Assembly (NCBI GenBank): GCA_049306275.1
Contig: JBAQQB010000205.1
Location: 1-47,823, forward strand
DNA from: JADJTT01 sp049306275
GTDB lineage: Bacteria; Bacteroidota; Bacteroidia; Chitinophagales; Saprospiraceae
Length of the DNA: 47,823 nucleotides
Reading direction: 5' to 3'
A program made the translations under genes and the position numbers. A model generated the notes under the pieces. It was not told the DNA's origin. It worked only from the letters and a program-made list of their open reading frames with translations, and did not search any database. Shown here in pieces: positions 1 to 7,361 of this stretch (its first letter is position 1; each line of letters opens with the position of its first letter).

Positions 1-28
1 CTTCTCACCTTCTCATCTTCTCATCTCC
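1..28. repeat. Short-period CTTCTCA(T/C) repeat upstream of hscA
   Basis: The window opens with imperfect 8-9 bp units of the type CTTCTCAyC, about three copies. It is one of many short-period runs at gene borders in this window (see 4387, 14583, 23962, 25743, 33505, 47376). The element may continue to the left, outside the window. No function can be read from it. Confidence 0.6.
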
Positions 29-67
29 CCATAAAACCTTCCCCTCCCCTATCTGTTACTAACAATT

Positions 68-1927
68 ATGGCCAGAATACCCATCAACATAAAGGAAGGA
101 ATCGTCGCGAAAGACGAAGATGTGATCGTAGGAATCGACCTGGGCACCACCAATAGCCTGGTAGCGTATATCAAGGACGGCAAAGCTGTGGCGGTGAAAG
201 ACCAGGAAGGAAAGAGCACCCTTGTGCCCTCCATCGTCCACTTCACCCCTATCGGCAAAATCCTGGTCGGCGACGCCGCCAGAGACAAACTCATCGCCGA
301 TCCCGCACATACCATCTATTCCGTCAAACGCCTGATGGGGAAATCGTATCAGGACGTCAAGGGATACGAACAATATTTCGGTTATAAGATCATCGACGAC
401 GATACCGAAAGCCTGGTCAAAATCCGGGTCAACGACCGCTTCTTCACGCCGGTCGAACTGTCGGCCGAAATCCTCAAAGCCCTCAAGTTCCGGGCCGAGC
501 AGGACCTCGGCCGCCCCGTGCACCGCGCCGTCATCACCGTGCCGGCCTACTTCAACGACGCCCAGCGGCAAGCTACCCGCGACGCAGGCAAGCTGGCAGG
601 CCTCGACGTGCTGCGCATCGTCAACGAACCTACCGCCGCCAGCCTGGCCTACGGCCTTGACAAAGAAGGCCAGGAAGCCCACACCATCGCCGTGTTCGAC
701 CTCGGCGGCGGCACTTTCGATATCTCCATCCTTCACCTCCACGACGGCATCTTCGAAGTGCTGTCGACCAACGGTGATACGTTCCTGGGCGGCGACGACT
801 TCGACCGAGCCATCATCGATCACTGGGCGCAGCAGAACGGCTGGAACCCGCAAGAGCTGGCCAGCGACAAACACCTCAGCCAGGCCGTCCGCCTCAAGGC
901 GGAAGAGGCCAAAAAGGCGCTGAGCAGCCAGGACTTTTTCGAATCTTCCATCAATGGTTTCAAGGTTTCTCTCCGCCGCGACACCTTCGAGGACCTGATC
1001 CGGCCCTTCCTCTCTAAAATGCTCGATTGCTGCCGCAACGCCCTCAAAGACGCCCAGATCGGCGCGGAGCAGGTCGACCGGGTCGTCATGGTGGGTGGCT
1101 CCACCCGCGTGCCCCTGGTCAAATCGGCCGTGTCTGACTTTTTCGGCAAACCTGTCTACGACCAGCTCAACCCCGACGAAGTGGTGGCCCTCGGCGCCGC
1201 CATCCAGGCCGACGTGCTCGCCGGCAACCAAAAAAACGTGCTGCTGCTCGACGTCACCCCCCTCTCCCTCGGCATCGAAACCGTGGGCGGGCTCATGGAC
1301 ACCATTATCCCGCGCAACGCAAAGATACCCACCCGGGCCGGCCGGCAATACACCACTTCGGTCGACGGCCAGCGCAACCTCAAGATTGCCGTCTATCAGG
1401 GCGAACGCGACCTGGTCAGCCACAACCGCAAACTCGGGGAATTCATCCTCAAGGGCGTTCCGCCCATGCCCGCCGGGCTGCCCAAGATCGAGATCCAGTT
1501 CATCCTCAATGCCGACGGCATTCTCAAAGTCAAGGCCAAGGAGTTGCGCTCCAACGTAGAGCAGGAGATCGAGATCAAATCCTCCTACGGCCTGAGCGAG
1601 GAGGAAATGGCCCAGATGCTGCTCGACTCCATCCGCCACGCCCAGGAGGATATGCAGGTGCGCGGCCTGCTCGAAGCCCGCAACGAAGCCAACAACATCC
1701 TGCTCTCCGCAGAGAAGTTCATCCAGCAAAACCTGGACAAATTCGACGAAGAAGAAATCCAGGGCATCCGCGACCATGCCAGCCGCCTCCGACAGGCCGC
1801 CGAAGGCGAAGACAAAGACCTGATCAACCGCATGATCGAGGAGATCAACGACTACACCCGTCCCCTGGCCCAGAAAGCCATGGACTTCGTCATCGCCGAA
1901 TCGCTGCGCGGAAAGAAAATTTCCTGA
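68..1927 (+). CDS. hscA: Hsp70 chaperone, HscA type (Fe-S cluster assembly chaperone)
   Basis: A 619-residue Hsp70. The nucleotide-binding domain carries the phosphate-1 motif DLGTTNS (24-30), DLGGGTFDIS (from about 211) and VGGSTRVP (about 342-349). A substrate-binding beta domain (about 395-520) and a helical lid follow. The length, the short N-terminal extension before the first motif, and the run YSVKRLMGKS resemble HscA more than DnaK. The protein also ends without the long DnaK-type disordered tail. HscA works with HscB and the scaffold IscU to transfer Fe-S clusters in the cytosol. No hscB, iscU or grpE lies in the window, so the role rests on sequence style alone. The ATG at 68 is chosen because residues 1-20 match the usual HscA N-terminal extension. 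A second DnaK paralogue is the alternative. Confidence 0.85.
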   Translation: MARIPINIKEGIVAKDEDVIVGIDLGTTNSLVAYIKDGKAVAVKDQEGKSTLVPSIVHFTPIGKILVGDAARDKLIADPAHTIYSVKRLMGKSYQDVKGYEQYFGYKIIDDDTESLVKIRVNDRFFTPVELSAEILKALKFRAEQDLGRPVHRAVITVPAYFNDAQRQATRDAGKLAGLDVLRIVNEPTAASLAYGLDKEGQEAHTIAVFDLGGGTFDISILHLHDGIFEVLSTNGDTFLGGDDFDRAIIDHWAQQNGWNPQELASDKHLSQAVRLKAEEAKKALSSQDFFESSINGFKVSLRRDTFEDLIRPFLSKMLDCCRNALKDAQIGAEQVDRVVMVGGSTRVPLVKSAVSDFFGKPVYDQLNPDEVVALGAAIQADVLAGNQKNVLLLDVTPLSLGIETVGGLMDTIIPRNAKIPTRAGRQYTTSVDGQRNLKIAVYQGERDLVSHNRKLGEFILKGVPPMPAGLPKIEIQFILNADGILKVKAKELRSNVEQEIEIKSSYGLSEEEMAQMLLDSIRHAQEDMQVRGLLEARNEANNILLSAEKFIQQNLDKFDEEEIQGIRDHASRLRQAAEGEDKDLINRMIEEINDYTRPLAQKAMDFVIAESLRGKKIS

Positions 1928-1985
1928 AATTCCGGGAAATCCCTAACTTAGTTTCTAATTTAAACTAAGCCATGCCCTTTCCTTG

Positions 1986-2093
1986 ATGGGGGCGCTAAAT
2001 TTATTTGGCGCTTGGTTTGCCGAATTTATTCGGCAAACCATTATCGCCAATAAATTGGCGCTACCTTACGCCAAATAAATTTGGCGCCCCCAT
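1986..2093. repeat. Nested palindrome cluster, GCC(A/G)AA-N4-TT(T/C)GGC family, copy 1
   Basis: Outer arms beginning ATGGGGGCGC (1986) and ending GCGCCCCCAT (2093) enclose several hairpins. TGGTTTGCCGAA (2013-2024) pairs perfectly with TTCGGCAAACCA (2029-2040) around the loop TTTA. CGCCAA (2045-2050) pairs with TTGGCG (2055-2060) around TAAA. Every hairpin has a four-base T/A-rich loop and a GCCrAA stem. A second cluster of the same design lies at 21154-21291. The block follows the hscA stop and precedes the NAD locus. It might terminate transcription, but there is no T-run. Confidence 0.85.
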
Positions 2094-2117
2094 TGAGGCG
2101 AGAGTATTTAACAAAGT

Positions 2118-2519
2118 TTGCCCATGCCCACTCTCTCCGATCCGGCGCTGCTCTCTCCTGCATACGAATGCTGGATGGCTGGAACTTATCAGTTACCCGC
2201 TTCCTTATGCCTGTGGCCCGATGCAGGGAGAAAGGCCATTTCCGAAAAAGAAATGGAAGAACTCGCCAATCGCTGCCAAACGCTTCACTTCGACACAGCC
2301 CTGATCCAGCGGCTGGGCGCCACGGGCTTGTTCGAGGAATCATTCCTGAATTACCTCCAGCGCTTCCGTTTGGAATGCCGGATTGAGCAGCATACCTCGC
2401 CACTGGCCTGTATCTTCGGACCGCTGATCCAGGTCCGCATTCTCAGACCACTTGCGATGGAGATGATCGAAGGAAACTGGACAGAAGAAAACCCCGGCCC
2501 GCATGTCATACACCTATGA
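2118..2519 (+). CDS. Orphan N-terminal domain of nicotinate phosphoribosyltransferase (PncB-like fragment)
   Basis: A 133-residue frame. Residues about 55-118 resemble the N-terminal domain of E. coli-type PncB. The stretch FEESFLNYLQRFRL parallels the PncB run with F-x3-YLxxLxxFRF, followed by GPLIQVRIL, which parallels the sheet strand GPWREVIL. All of the phosphoribosyltransferase barrel with the PRPP and nicotinate sites is missing, so the protein cannot be a complete enzyme. Its last 17 bp overlap the start of nrtR at 2503, which allows translational coupling. It may be a retained regulatory or scaffold fragment, or a pseudogene remnant. The intact frame and the neighbouring NAD regulator favour retention, but this is inference. 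ATG 2124 is an alternative start. Confidence 0.6.
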   Translation: MPMPTLSDPALLSPAYECWMAGTYQLPASLCLWPDAGRKAISEKEMEELANRCQTLHFDTALIQRLGATGLFEESFLNYLQRFRLECRIEQHTSPLACIFGPLIQVRILRPLAMEMIEGNWTEENPGPHVIHL

Positions 2520-3216
2520 ATATCCAAGGCCTGCGCTGACCGTCGACTGCGTCATTTTCGGGTACGGCACCGGGCAGTCGCTAAAGGTCTTGCTCATCCA
2601 GCGGTCGCTGCCTCCATTTGAGGGGCAGTGGGCCCTGCCCGGCGGCTTTGTCGACATGGAGGAGAACCTGGAAGCCGCAGCCCTTCGCGAGCTGGCCGAA
2701 GAGACGGGCATGACCGATGTGTTCATCGAGCAGCTATTCACCTTCGGCGATCCCGGGCGCGATCCTCGGGGCCGCGTGGTCAGCGTGGCCTATTACGCAT
2801 TGGTCAACCTCACCGAGCATCCGTTGCGGGCTTCCAGCGATGCGCGGCGCGTTGGATGGTTCCCTGCCTACCAGCTTCCGCACCTGGCCTTCGACCACGC
2901 GCGTATCGTGGAGACGGCCATACAACGCCTTCGGGGAAAAGTGCGTTATCAACCCATCGGCTTTGAACTGCTGCCGGAAGAGTTCACGCTGACCCAGTTG
3001 CAAGACCTCTACGAGGCCGTGCTGGGCATCCCGCTCAACAAGCGCAATTTCCGCACCCGCATCCTGAAAATGGGCGTACTCGTGGAAGTCGGAATGCAGG
3101 AAGGCGTCTCGCACAGGCCGGCGCGGCTCTACCGCTTTGACAGGGAGAAATACCTGCGCCTCGTTTCCGAAAAATATCCCGACCTGCTCCGAAGAGGGGT
3201 CGATTTTGAGATATGA
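2503..3216 (+). CDS. nrtR: NrtR-type Nudix transcriptional regulator of NAD metabolism
   Basis: 237 residues: a Nudix hydrolase domain (about 10-145) followed by a winged-helix-like region (about 150-237). The Nudix box is complete at 48-70, reading G-x5-E-x7-REL-x-EE-x-GM, so hydrolase activity is plausible; many NrtR regulators have a degenerate box. The C-terminal part, with NKRNFRTRILKMG and a tail rich in R/Y, fits the DNA-binding half of NrtR. Known NrtR proteins repress NAD biosynthesis and salvage genes and release DNA on binding ADP-ribose-type ligands. The position between a PncB fragment and pncA supports this role. The stop overlaps the next start (ATGA at 3213), so the WG-repeat gene is probably in the same transcript. 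A plain ADP-ribose pyrophosphatase is the alternative. Confidence 0.8.
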   Translation: MSYTYEYPRPALTVDCVIFGYGTGQSLKVLLIQRSLPPFEGQWALPGGFVDMEENLEAAALRELAEETGMTDVFIEQLFTFGDPGRDPRGRVVSVAYYALVNLTEHPLRASSDARRVGWFPAYQLPHLAFDHARIVETAIQRLRGKVRYQPIGFELLPEEFTLTQLQDLYEAVLGIPLNKRNFRTRILKMGVLVEVGMQEGVSHRPARLYRFDREKYLRLVSEKYPDLLRRGVDFEI

Positions 3217-4385
3217 ACAGCAAACAAATGAAACAATGGCATTTACTCTTTGCCGTCCTGCTGGCCCTCCTGTCGGGAAGCTGCCGGAACGACCCGCCTC
3301 CCGGTGAGACCGATCCCTCCGGGCTGCCGCCCCGGGAAACGGACTACGATCTCTCTCCGGTGAAATGGGGGTACATCAACCAGTTGGGCGAATGGGCTAT
3401 CAAACCCCGCTTTGACGACTGCCGGAATTTCCGCGAAGAAATGGCCGTTGTGCGCATTGGCGGACGCTGGGGCTATATCAACAACAAGGGTAAGATGGTC
3501 ATTCCCACCGACTACGAGGCAGCCTGGGATTTTTCCGGAGGACTCGGCCGGGTGAAGGTCTTTGGCCAGGGCATGGGCTTCGTCAGCCCCAGGGGCCAGA
3601 TGGTCATCCCGGCCATATGGGAATCGGCAGGCGACTTTTCTTCGGGAATGGCGCGAATACAATGCGGGGAATTCTGGGGCTATATCAACACCCTGGGCGA
3701 TGTGGTGATCCCCTGCCAGTTCGACCGGGCAGGCGATTACCGCTTTGGGCGTGCAGTGGTCAGACAGGCTACCAAATGGGGCATCATCGACCTGAAGGGC
3801 GGCTGGATCGTTCCCCCCATCTACGACAAACTCGGCGAGTATGCCGACGGGATGGTCATGGCTAAAAAAGATGGGCTGCATGGTTTCCTCGACCATAAGG
3901 GCCAGGAGGCGATCCCCTTTGTATACGAGCATGTGCGGCCCTTCGCCGGTGGTTTGGCGCCGGTGGAGTTGGACGGGAAATGGGGCCTGATCGACAAAGA
4001 GGGCGCCACCGCGCTGGAGCCCCAGTACGACAATATCATCTACGGCGGGCCCAACCGCTGGATCGTCTCACAAGACGGTCTTTTCGGCCTGATCGACAGC
4101 CGGGGAGAGCTGATCGGCGAAATCGAATACGAACAGCTCTACGAATTCAGCGAAGGGCTGGCCCCTTACCAGAAAGACCAGCTTTGGGGCTACCTCGACA
4201 CCCTGGGCATACCGGTCACGCCGGCGCAGTTCGGGCTGGTCTGGGCCTTCCGGGAAGGACTGGCCAGGGCGGGATTTTATGAAGGAGTAGGTTTTATCGA
4301 TAAAAACGGACAAGCGGCCATCCTGCCCCGTTTTCTGGACGTCAGAGATTTTTCGGAAGGACTGGCCAGAGCGCAGGAGAGGTAA
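3213..4385 (+). CDS. WG-repeat lipoprotein
   Basis: 390 residues. A hydrophobic signal segment (about 8-21) ends in LLSGSC, a permissive lipobox, and a Pro/Gly-rich linker follows. The rest, from about residue 50 to the end, is about ten WG (KWG) repeats. Each has the core xWGyIxxxGxxxIPxxyexaxdFxxGlAxv, for example KWGYINQLG, RWGYINNKG, FWGYINTLG, KWGLIDKEG and LWGYLDTLG. WG proteins are thought to form beta-rich repeat folds at the cell surface; no enzymatic role is known. Start and nrtR stop overlap by 4 bp, so the two are probably translationally coupled. A lipoprotein tied to an NAD regulator is unexpected. The stop codon lies one base before the 56-bp palindrome at 4387. ATG 3228 is an alternative start. 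Confidence 0.85.
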   Translation: MNSKQMKQWHLLFAVLLALLSGSCRNDPPPGETDPSGLPPRETDYDLSPVKWGYINQLGEWAIKPRFDDCRNFREEMAVVRIGGRWGYINNKGKMVIPTDYEAAWDFSGGLGRVKVFGQGMGFVSPRGQMVIPAIWESAGDFSSGMARIQCGEFWGYINTLGDVVIPCQFDRAGDYRFGRAVVRQATKWGIIDLKGGWIVPPIYDKLGEYADGMVMAKKDGLHGFLDHKGQEAIPFVYEHVRPFAGGLAPVELDGKWGLIDKEGATALEPQYDNIIYGGPNRWIVSQDGLFGLIDSRGELIGEIEYEQLYEFSEGLAPYQKDQLWGYLDTLGIPVTPAQFGLVWAFREGLARAGFYEGVGFIDKNGQAAILPRFLDVRDFSEGLARAQER

Positions 4386-4386
4386 A

Positions 4387-4442
4387 CGTTTATCGACGAT
4401 CGTTTATCGTTTACGTAAACGATAAACGATCGTCGATAAACG
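4387..4442. repeat. Perfect 56-bp palindrome between the WG gene and pncA
   Basis: Two 28-bp arms are perfectly self-complementary with the centre between 4414 and 4415 (TTTAC|GTAAA). Each arm is itself built of repeated GTTTATCG-like units. It starts one base after the stop codon of the upstream gene and ends about 40 bp before pncA. As RNA it would make a very stable hairpin; as DNA it could extrude a cruciform. There is no T-run, so it is not a standard intrinsic terminator. Confidence 0.95.
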
Positions 4443-4481
4443 ATAAACAATAAATGTTAAATTCATTTCTTCATACTGTAT

Positions 4482-5093
4482 ATGAAAGCCCTGATACTGA
4501 TCGATCTTTCCAACGACTTCTGCCCCGGCGGCATGGTGGAAGTGCCCGAAGGCAACCAGGTCGTCGAGGTCGCCAACCGCCTGATGGACGCTTTCGAGCT
4601 GGTGGTTTCGGTGCGCGACTGGCACCCGGCCGGCCACCTTTCCTTTGCCGCCAACCACCTGTGGCGGAGACCGGGGCAGGAGATCGAACTACAGGGCCAA
4701 ACGCAGTTGCTATGGCCCATGCATTGCGTGCAAAACAGCTTCGGGGCAGAGCTGGCCATGCGGTTGCGGCAGGAAAAGATCACCCGGCATTTCTTCAAAG
4801 GAACAGACCCCGAGGCGGACAGCTACAGCGCCTTTTTCGACAACCAGAAAAAAAACGATACGGGGCTGGCCACTTTCCTGCATGAAAACGGCGTGGAAGA
4901 CGTTTATCTCATGGGCCTTCCTTGCGAATTCGGCGTAAGGTATTCTGCCCTCGACGCGCTGGCCCTGGGCTTCCGCACCTGGGTCGTAGCCGACGGATGC
5001 AGGGCCATAGAGGAAAACGAACCCGTTTTTGAGGAAATCCGCGGGCAGGGCGGGAAGGTGATTTTGTCGGAAGAACTGCTGCAGGCAAGGTAA
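4482..5093 (+). CDS. pncA: Nicotinamidase family hydrolase (PncA) with displaced cysteine
   Basis: A 203-residue isochorismatase-fold protein that aligns along its length with E. coli PncA (LIDxxNDFCPGG, RDWHPAGH, HCVQNS, DSYSAFFDN). Conserved features are D8, the metal ligands D46, H48 and H81, and catalytic K106. PncA converts nicotinamide to nicotinate in the cytosol for the Preiss-Handler route. The odd point is the nucleophile loop. Where E. coli has GLATDYCVKF, this protein has GLPCEFGVRY, so the usual cysteine position is Gly151 and a cysteine sits three residues earlier at 148. The fold assignment is firm. Activity may be altered, lost, or carried by C148. The nearby NrtR supports an NAD role. 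Confidence 0.85.
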   Translation: MKALILIDLSNDFCPGGMVEVPEGNQVVEVANRLMDAFELVVSVRDWHPAGHLSFAANHLWRRPGQEIELQGQTQLLWPMHCVQNSFGAELAMRLRQEKITRHFFKGTDPEADSYSAFFDNQKKNDTGLATFLHENGVEDVYLMGLPCEFGVRYSALDALALGFRTWVVADGCRAIEENEPVFEEIRGQGGKVILSEELLQAR

Positions 5094-5128
5094 AGCCACT
5101 AACTTGAATATACCCTAATTTTACCCAT

Positions 5129-5944
5129 ATGAAAACCATTCTCCGCCTCCTCTTTTTCCTCCTCAGCGCCCACGCCCTGGCCCAGAACGGCCTGCCGCCC
5201 AACGCGGGCGCGCGTGGGGCCGCGCTGGGCAATACCTCGGCAGCCTTTCAGGGCATGCAAAGCGCCTTTACCAACGCGGCGGGCCTGGCTACCCTGCCCA
5301 GCTGGGGCTTCATCGGCATGGGCGAACAGCGCTTCCTGCTGCCCGAGATCCGCTCGGTGGCCGCAGCTGCGGCGGTGGCAGGCAAGGCGGGAACTTTCGG
5401 GCTACAATTGCACTACTTCGGTTTTGAGTCGTACAACGAACAGCGGCTGGGCCTGCTCTACGCCCGGAAAATCTTCGAAGACATCTACCTGGGCGCCGGC
5501 ATGGACCTGCTCAACACCAGGGTACCCGATTTCGGCAACCAGCTCAACGCGACCGGCAGCCTGGGCATACAGGCCAATTTCGCAGAACCCCTATGGCTGG
5601 GATTCCACCTGTTCAACCCCTTCCGCATCCAGCGGCAAAACGGCGACTACTACCCCACCCTCATGAAAGTGGGGTTTTCCTACCAGTTCTCTCCAAAACT
5701 CCTGCTGGCGGGCGAAGCCGAAAAAGACATCGACTTCCCCCTGCGCTGGAAAGGAGGCCTGGAATACCAATACCTGGACATGCTGGCCTTCCGGACCGGT
5801 TTCTCCACCCATCCCATCCAGGCCACCCTGGGCGCCGGCTTGTCGTGGACCAGCGGCCTGCGGTTCGACTTCGCCTTCCAGTGGCACCAGACCCTGGGCT
5901 GGACACCCGCTTTTTCTGCTATCTTTCAGCCGCCAGAACGATAA
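5129..5944 (+). CDS. PorV/PorQ-like outer-membrane beta-barrel protein
   Basis: 271 residues with a signal peptide (about 1-18, ending ALAQ). The mature protein starts NGLPPNAGARGAALGNTSAA, followed by FTNAAGLATL. This N-terminal plug pattern (GARGxALGxxSxA ... NPAGLA-like) is typical of the FadL-like PorV/PorQ barrels of Bacteroidota. The rest alternates aromatic and small residues, as in beta strands, up to the end. Some members are T9SS outer-membrane components, many are uncharacterised. I cannot separate true PorQ from a paralogue. The gene is 9 bp upstream of mqnB, so the two may be co-transcribed. Confidence 0.75.
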   Translation: MKTILRLLFFLLSAHALAQNGLPPNAGARGAALGNTSAAFQGMQSAFTNAAGLATLPSWGFIGMGEQRFLLPEIRSVAAAAAVAGKAGTFGLQLHYFGFESYNEQRLGLLYARKIFEDIYLGAGMDLLNTRVPDFGNQLNATGSLGIQANFAEPLWLGFHLFNPFRIQRQNGDYYPTLMKVGFSYQFSPKLLLAGEAEKDIDFPLRWKGGLEYQYLDMLAFRTGFSTHPIQATLGAGLSWTSGLRFDFAFQWHQTLGWTPAFSAIFQPPER

Positions 5945-5952
5945 ACCAGCTT

Positions 5953-6633
5953 ATGAAAATATTGATCGTCTCCGCTACCCCATTCGAAATCACCCCGCTG
6001 CTCCGCCACCTCGACGAAGGCGGTTTCCGGCGGGAAAGCGCGCAGCTATACCGCCGGGGCGCCCATGAGGTCCACCTCCTGGTCACCGGCCCCGGCATCG
6101 CCCTGACCGCCTATTCCCTGACCAAGGCCTTTTCGAAAAATGCGTTCGACCTGACGATCAACGCGGGAATAGCAGGCAGCTACCGCCGCGATCTGGCGCT
6201 GGGCGATGTGGTGCAGGTGGCATCGGAGCAATTTGGCGACCTGGGCGTAGAGGAGGCCGACGGTTCATTCACCGACCTGTTTGCCCTGGGGCTGCTCGAC
6301 CCGGGAGAATGGCCGTTCCGCAACGGGGCGCTGGAACAGTCGCGAGAAGAGCCCTTCCCCGGCTGGCCGGCGGTCAGCGGGCTGACGGTGCACAAGGTGC
6401 ATGGATACCCGCCGAGCATCGAAGCCACCCTCCACAAGTACAGGGCAGACGTGGAAACCATGGAAGGCGCGGCTTTTTTCCTCGTCTGCCTGATGGAACA
6501 GCAACCCTTCCTCGCCCTGCGGGCCATCTCCAACTACGTGGAAGCCCGCAACCGGGAAGCCTGGGAGATTTCCAAAGCCATTGATCAATTAAATAAAAAT
6601 TTGATAGATATGTTGGAAACAATTTTGGCATGA
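5953..6633 (+). CDS. mqnB: Futalosine hydrolase
   Basis: A 226-residue nucleoside phosphorylase/MTAN-fold hydrolase. Hallmarks are INAGIAGSY, VETMEGAAFF with the catalytic-site acidic residue, and the futalosine-type end SNYVEARNREAWEISKAI. MqnB removes hypoxanthine from futalosine in the futalosine route to menaquinone. The frame is open further upstream, back to 5593, but that part overlaps the barrel gene. The ATG at 5953 gives the normal N-terminus MKILIVSATPFE. No other mqn gene is in the window. MTA/SAH nucleosidase is the alternative; the C-terminal SNYVExRNR motif argues against it. Confidence 0.9.
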   Translation: MKILIVSATPFEITPLLRHLDEGGFRRESAQLYRRGAHEVHLLVTGPGIALTAYSLTKAFSKNAFDLTINAGIAGSYRRDLALGDVVQVASEQFGDLGVEEADGSFTDLFALGLLDPGEWPFRNGALEQSREEPFPGWPAVSGLTVHKVHGYPPSIEATLHKYRADVETMEGAAFFLVCLMEQQPFLALRAISNYVEARNREAWEISKAIDQLNKNLIDMLETILA

Positions 6634-6731
6634 CAGACCTGTTACTTTTTGCCAGGGCCGGCATTATGCAAATAAAAACCCAAATCCGCCGGCCGGGCAA
6701 CATTTGTCGCAGGTGATTTCATCCAACAATT

Positions 6732-7361
6732 ATGCTCCAAACGGGAATTGTGAACAAGGACGAATCCATACAGCGCACCCGGCAATGGGTTCCGGCGGAT
6801 GTACTACAGCAGGAATGGCTGGAGATACAGGCGGCCATAGCAGACCGGGCTCAGTTCCGGCCCCTCTATGAGCGCTACTTCGAGCAGGTCTTCCGGTTTA
6901 TCTTCCACCGAACCGCCGACGAGGCACTTGCCGCCGATATCTGCTCCCAGGTTTTCCTGAAGGCCATGCAGAGACTGGATTCCTATTCCTTCCAGGGACT
7001 GCCCCTCTCCGCCTGGTTGTACCGGATCGCTCAGAACGAGATCCTCCAGTACTACCGGACAGCCAGCAAAAACCGGGTGGTCAGCGCAGAAGACGCGCAA
7101 CTCCACCACCTGGCCGAAGAGGTTGAAGAAGGAACAGACGCAGCCCAACTGCACCAAGCCTTGCTGATTGCACTCGACGAACTGGACCCGGCGGATATGG
7201 AGCTTGTGGAAATGCGGTTTTTTGAAGAGCGACCGTTTAAAGAAATCGCCGAAATACTGGGCATTTCCGAAGCCAACGCCAAGATGCGTACGTACCGGAT
7301 ACTCGAAAAAATGAAGCGGAAAATGCTCCATCCTAAAACCAAAGGGAATCGCGACACATGA
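6732..7361 (+). CDS. ECF-type RNA polymerase sigma factor
   Basis: 209 residues. Sigma-2 (about 40-110) includes LYERYFEQVFRFIFHR and the core-binding run ADICSQVFLKAM, followed by LSAWLYRIAQNEILQYYR. Sigma-4 (about 140-200) has the helix-turn-helix FKEIAEILGISEANAKMRTYR. An unusually long N-terminal segment of about 35 residues precedes sigma-2. The gene overlaps the next one by 4 bp (ATGA at 7358), which suggests a sigma/anti-sigma or sigma/effector pair. Its target promoters are unknown. Confidence 0.9.
   Translation: MLQTGIVNKDESIQRTRQWVPADVLQQEWLEIQAAIADRAQFRPLYERYFEQVFRFIFHRTADEALAADICSQVFLKAMQRLDSYSFQGLPLSAWLYRIAQNEILQYYRTASKNRVVSAEDAQLHHLAEEVEEGTDAAQLHQALLIALDELDPADMELVEMRFFEERPFKEIAEILGISEANAKMRTYRILEKMKRKMLHPKTKGNRDT

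Noticed and set aside
59..1777. 572-codon open frame on the minus strand opposite hscA
   Set aside because: It is the mirror of a GC-rich, strongly biased gene. The plus-strand product is a clear Hsp70, and the antisense product has no recognisable domain.
2005..2304. 99-codon plus-strand frame starting in the hairpin cluster, and a 120-codon minus-strand frame over the same place
   Set aside because: Both are made partly of repeat DNA and overlap the PncB-like frame, which has a real domain match.
7081..7361. Frameshift or truncation at the end of the sigma factor gene
   Set aside because: The sigma-4 helix-turn-helix is complete and the 4-bp overlap with the next gene is a normal coupling arrangement.
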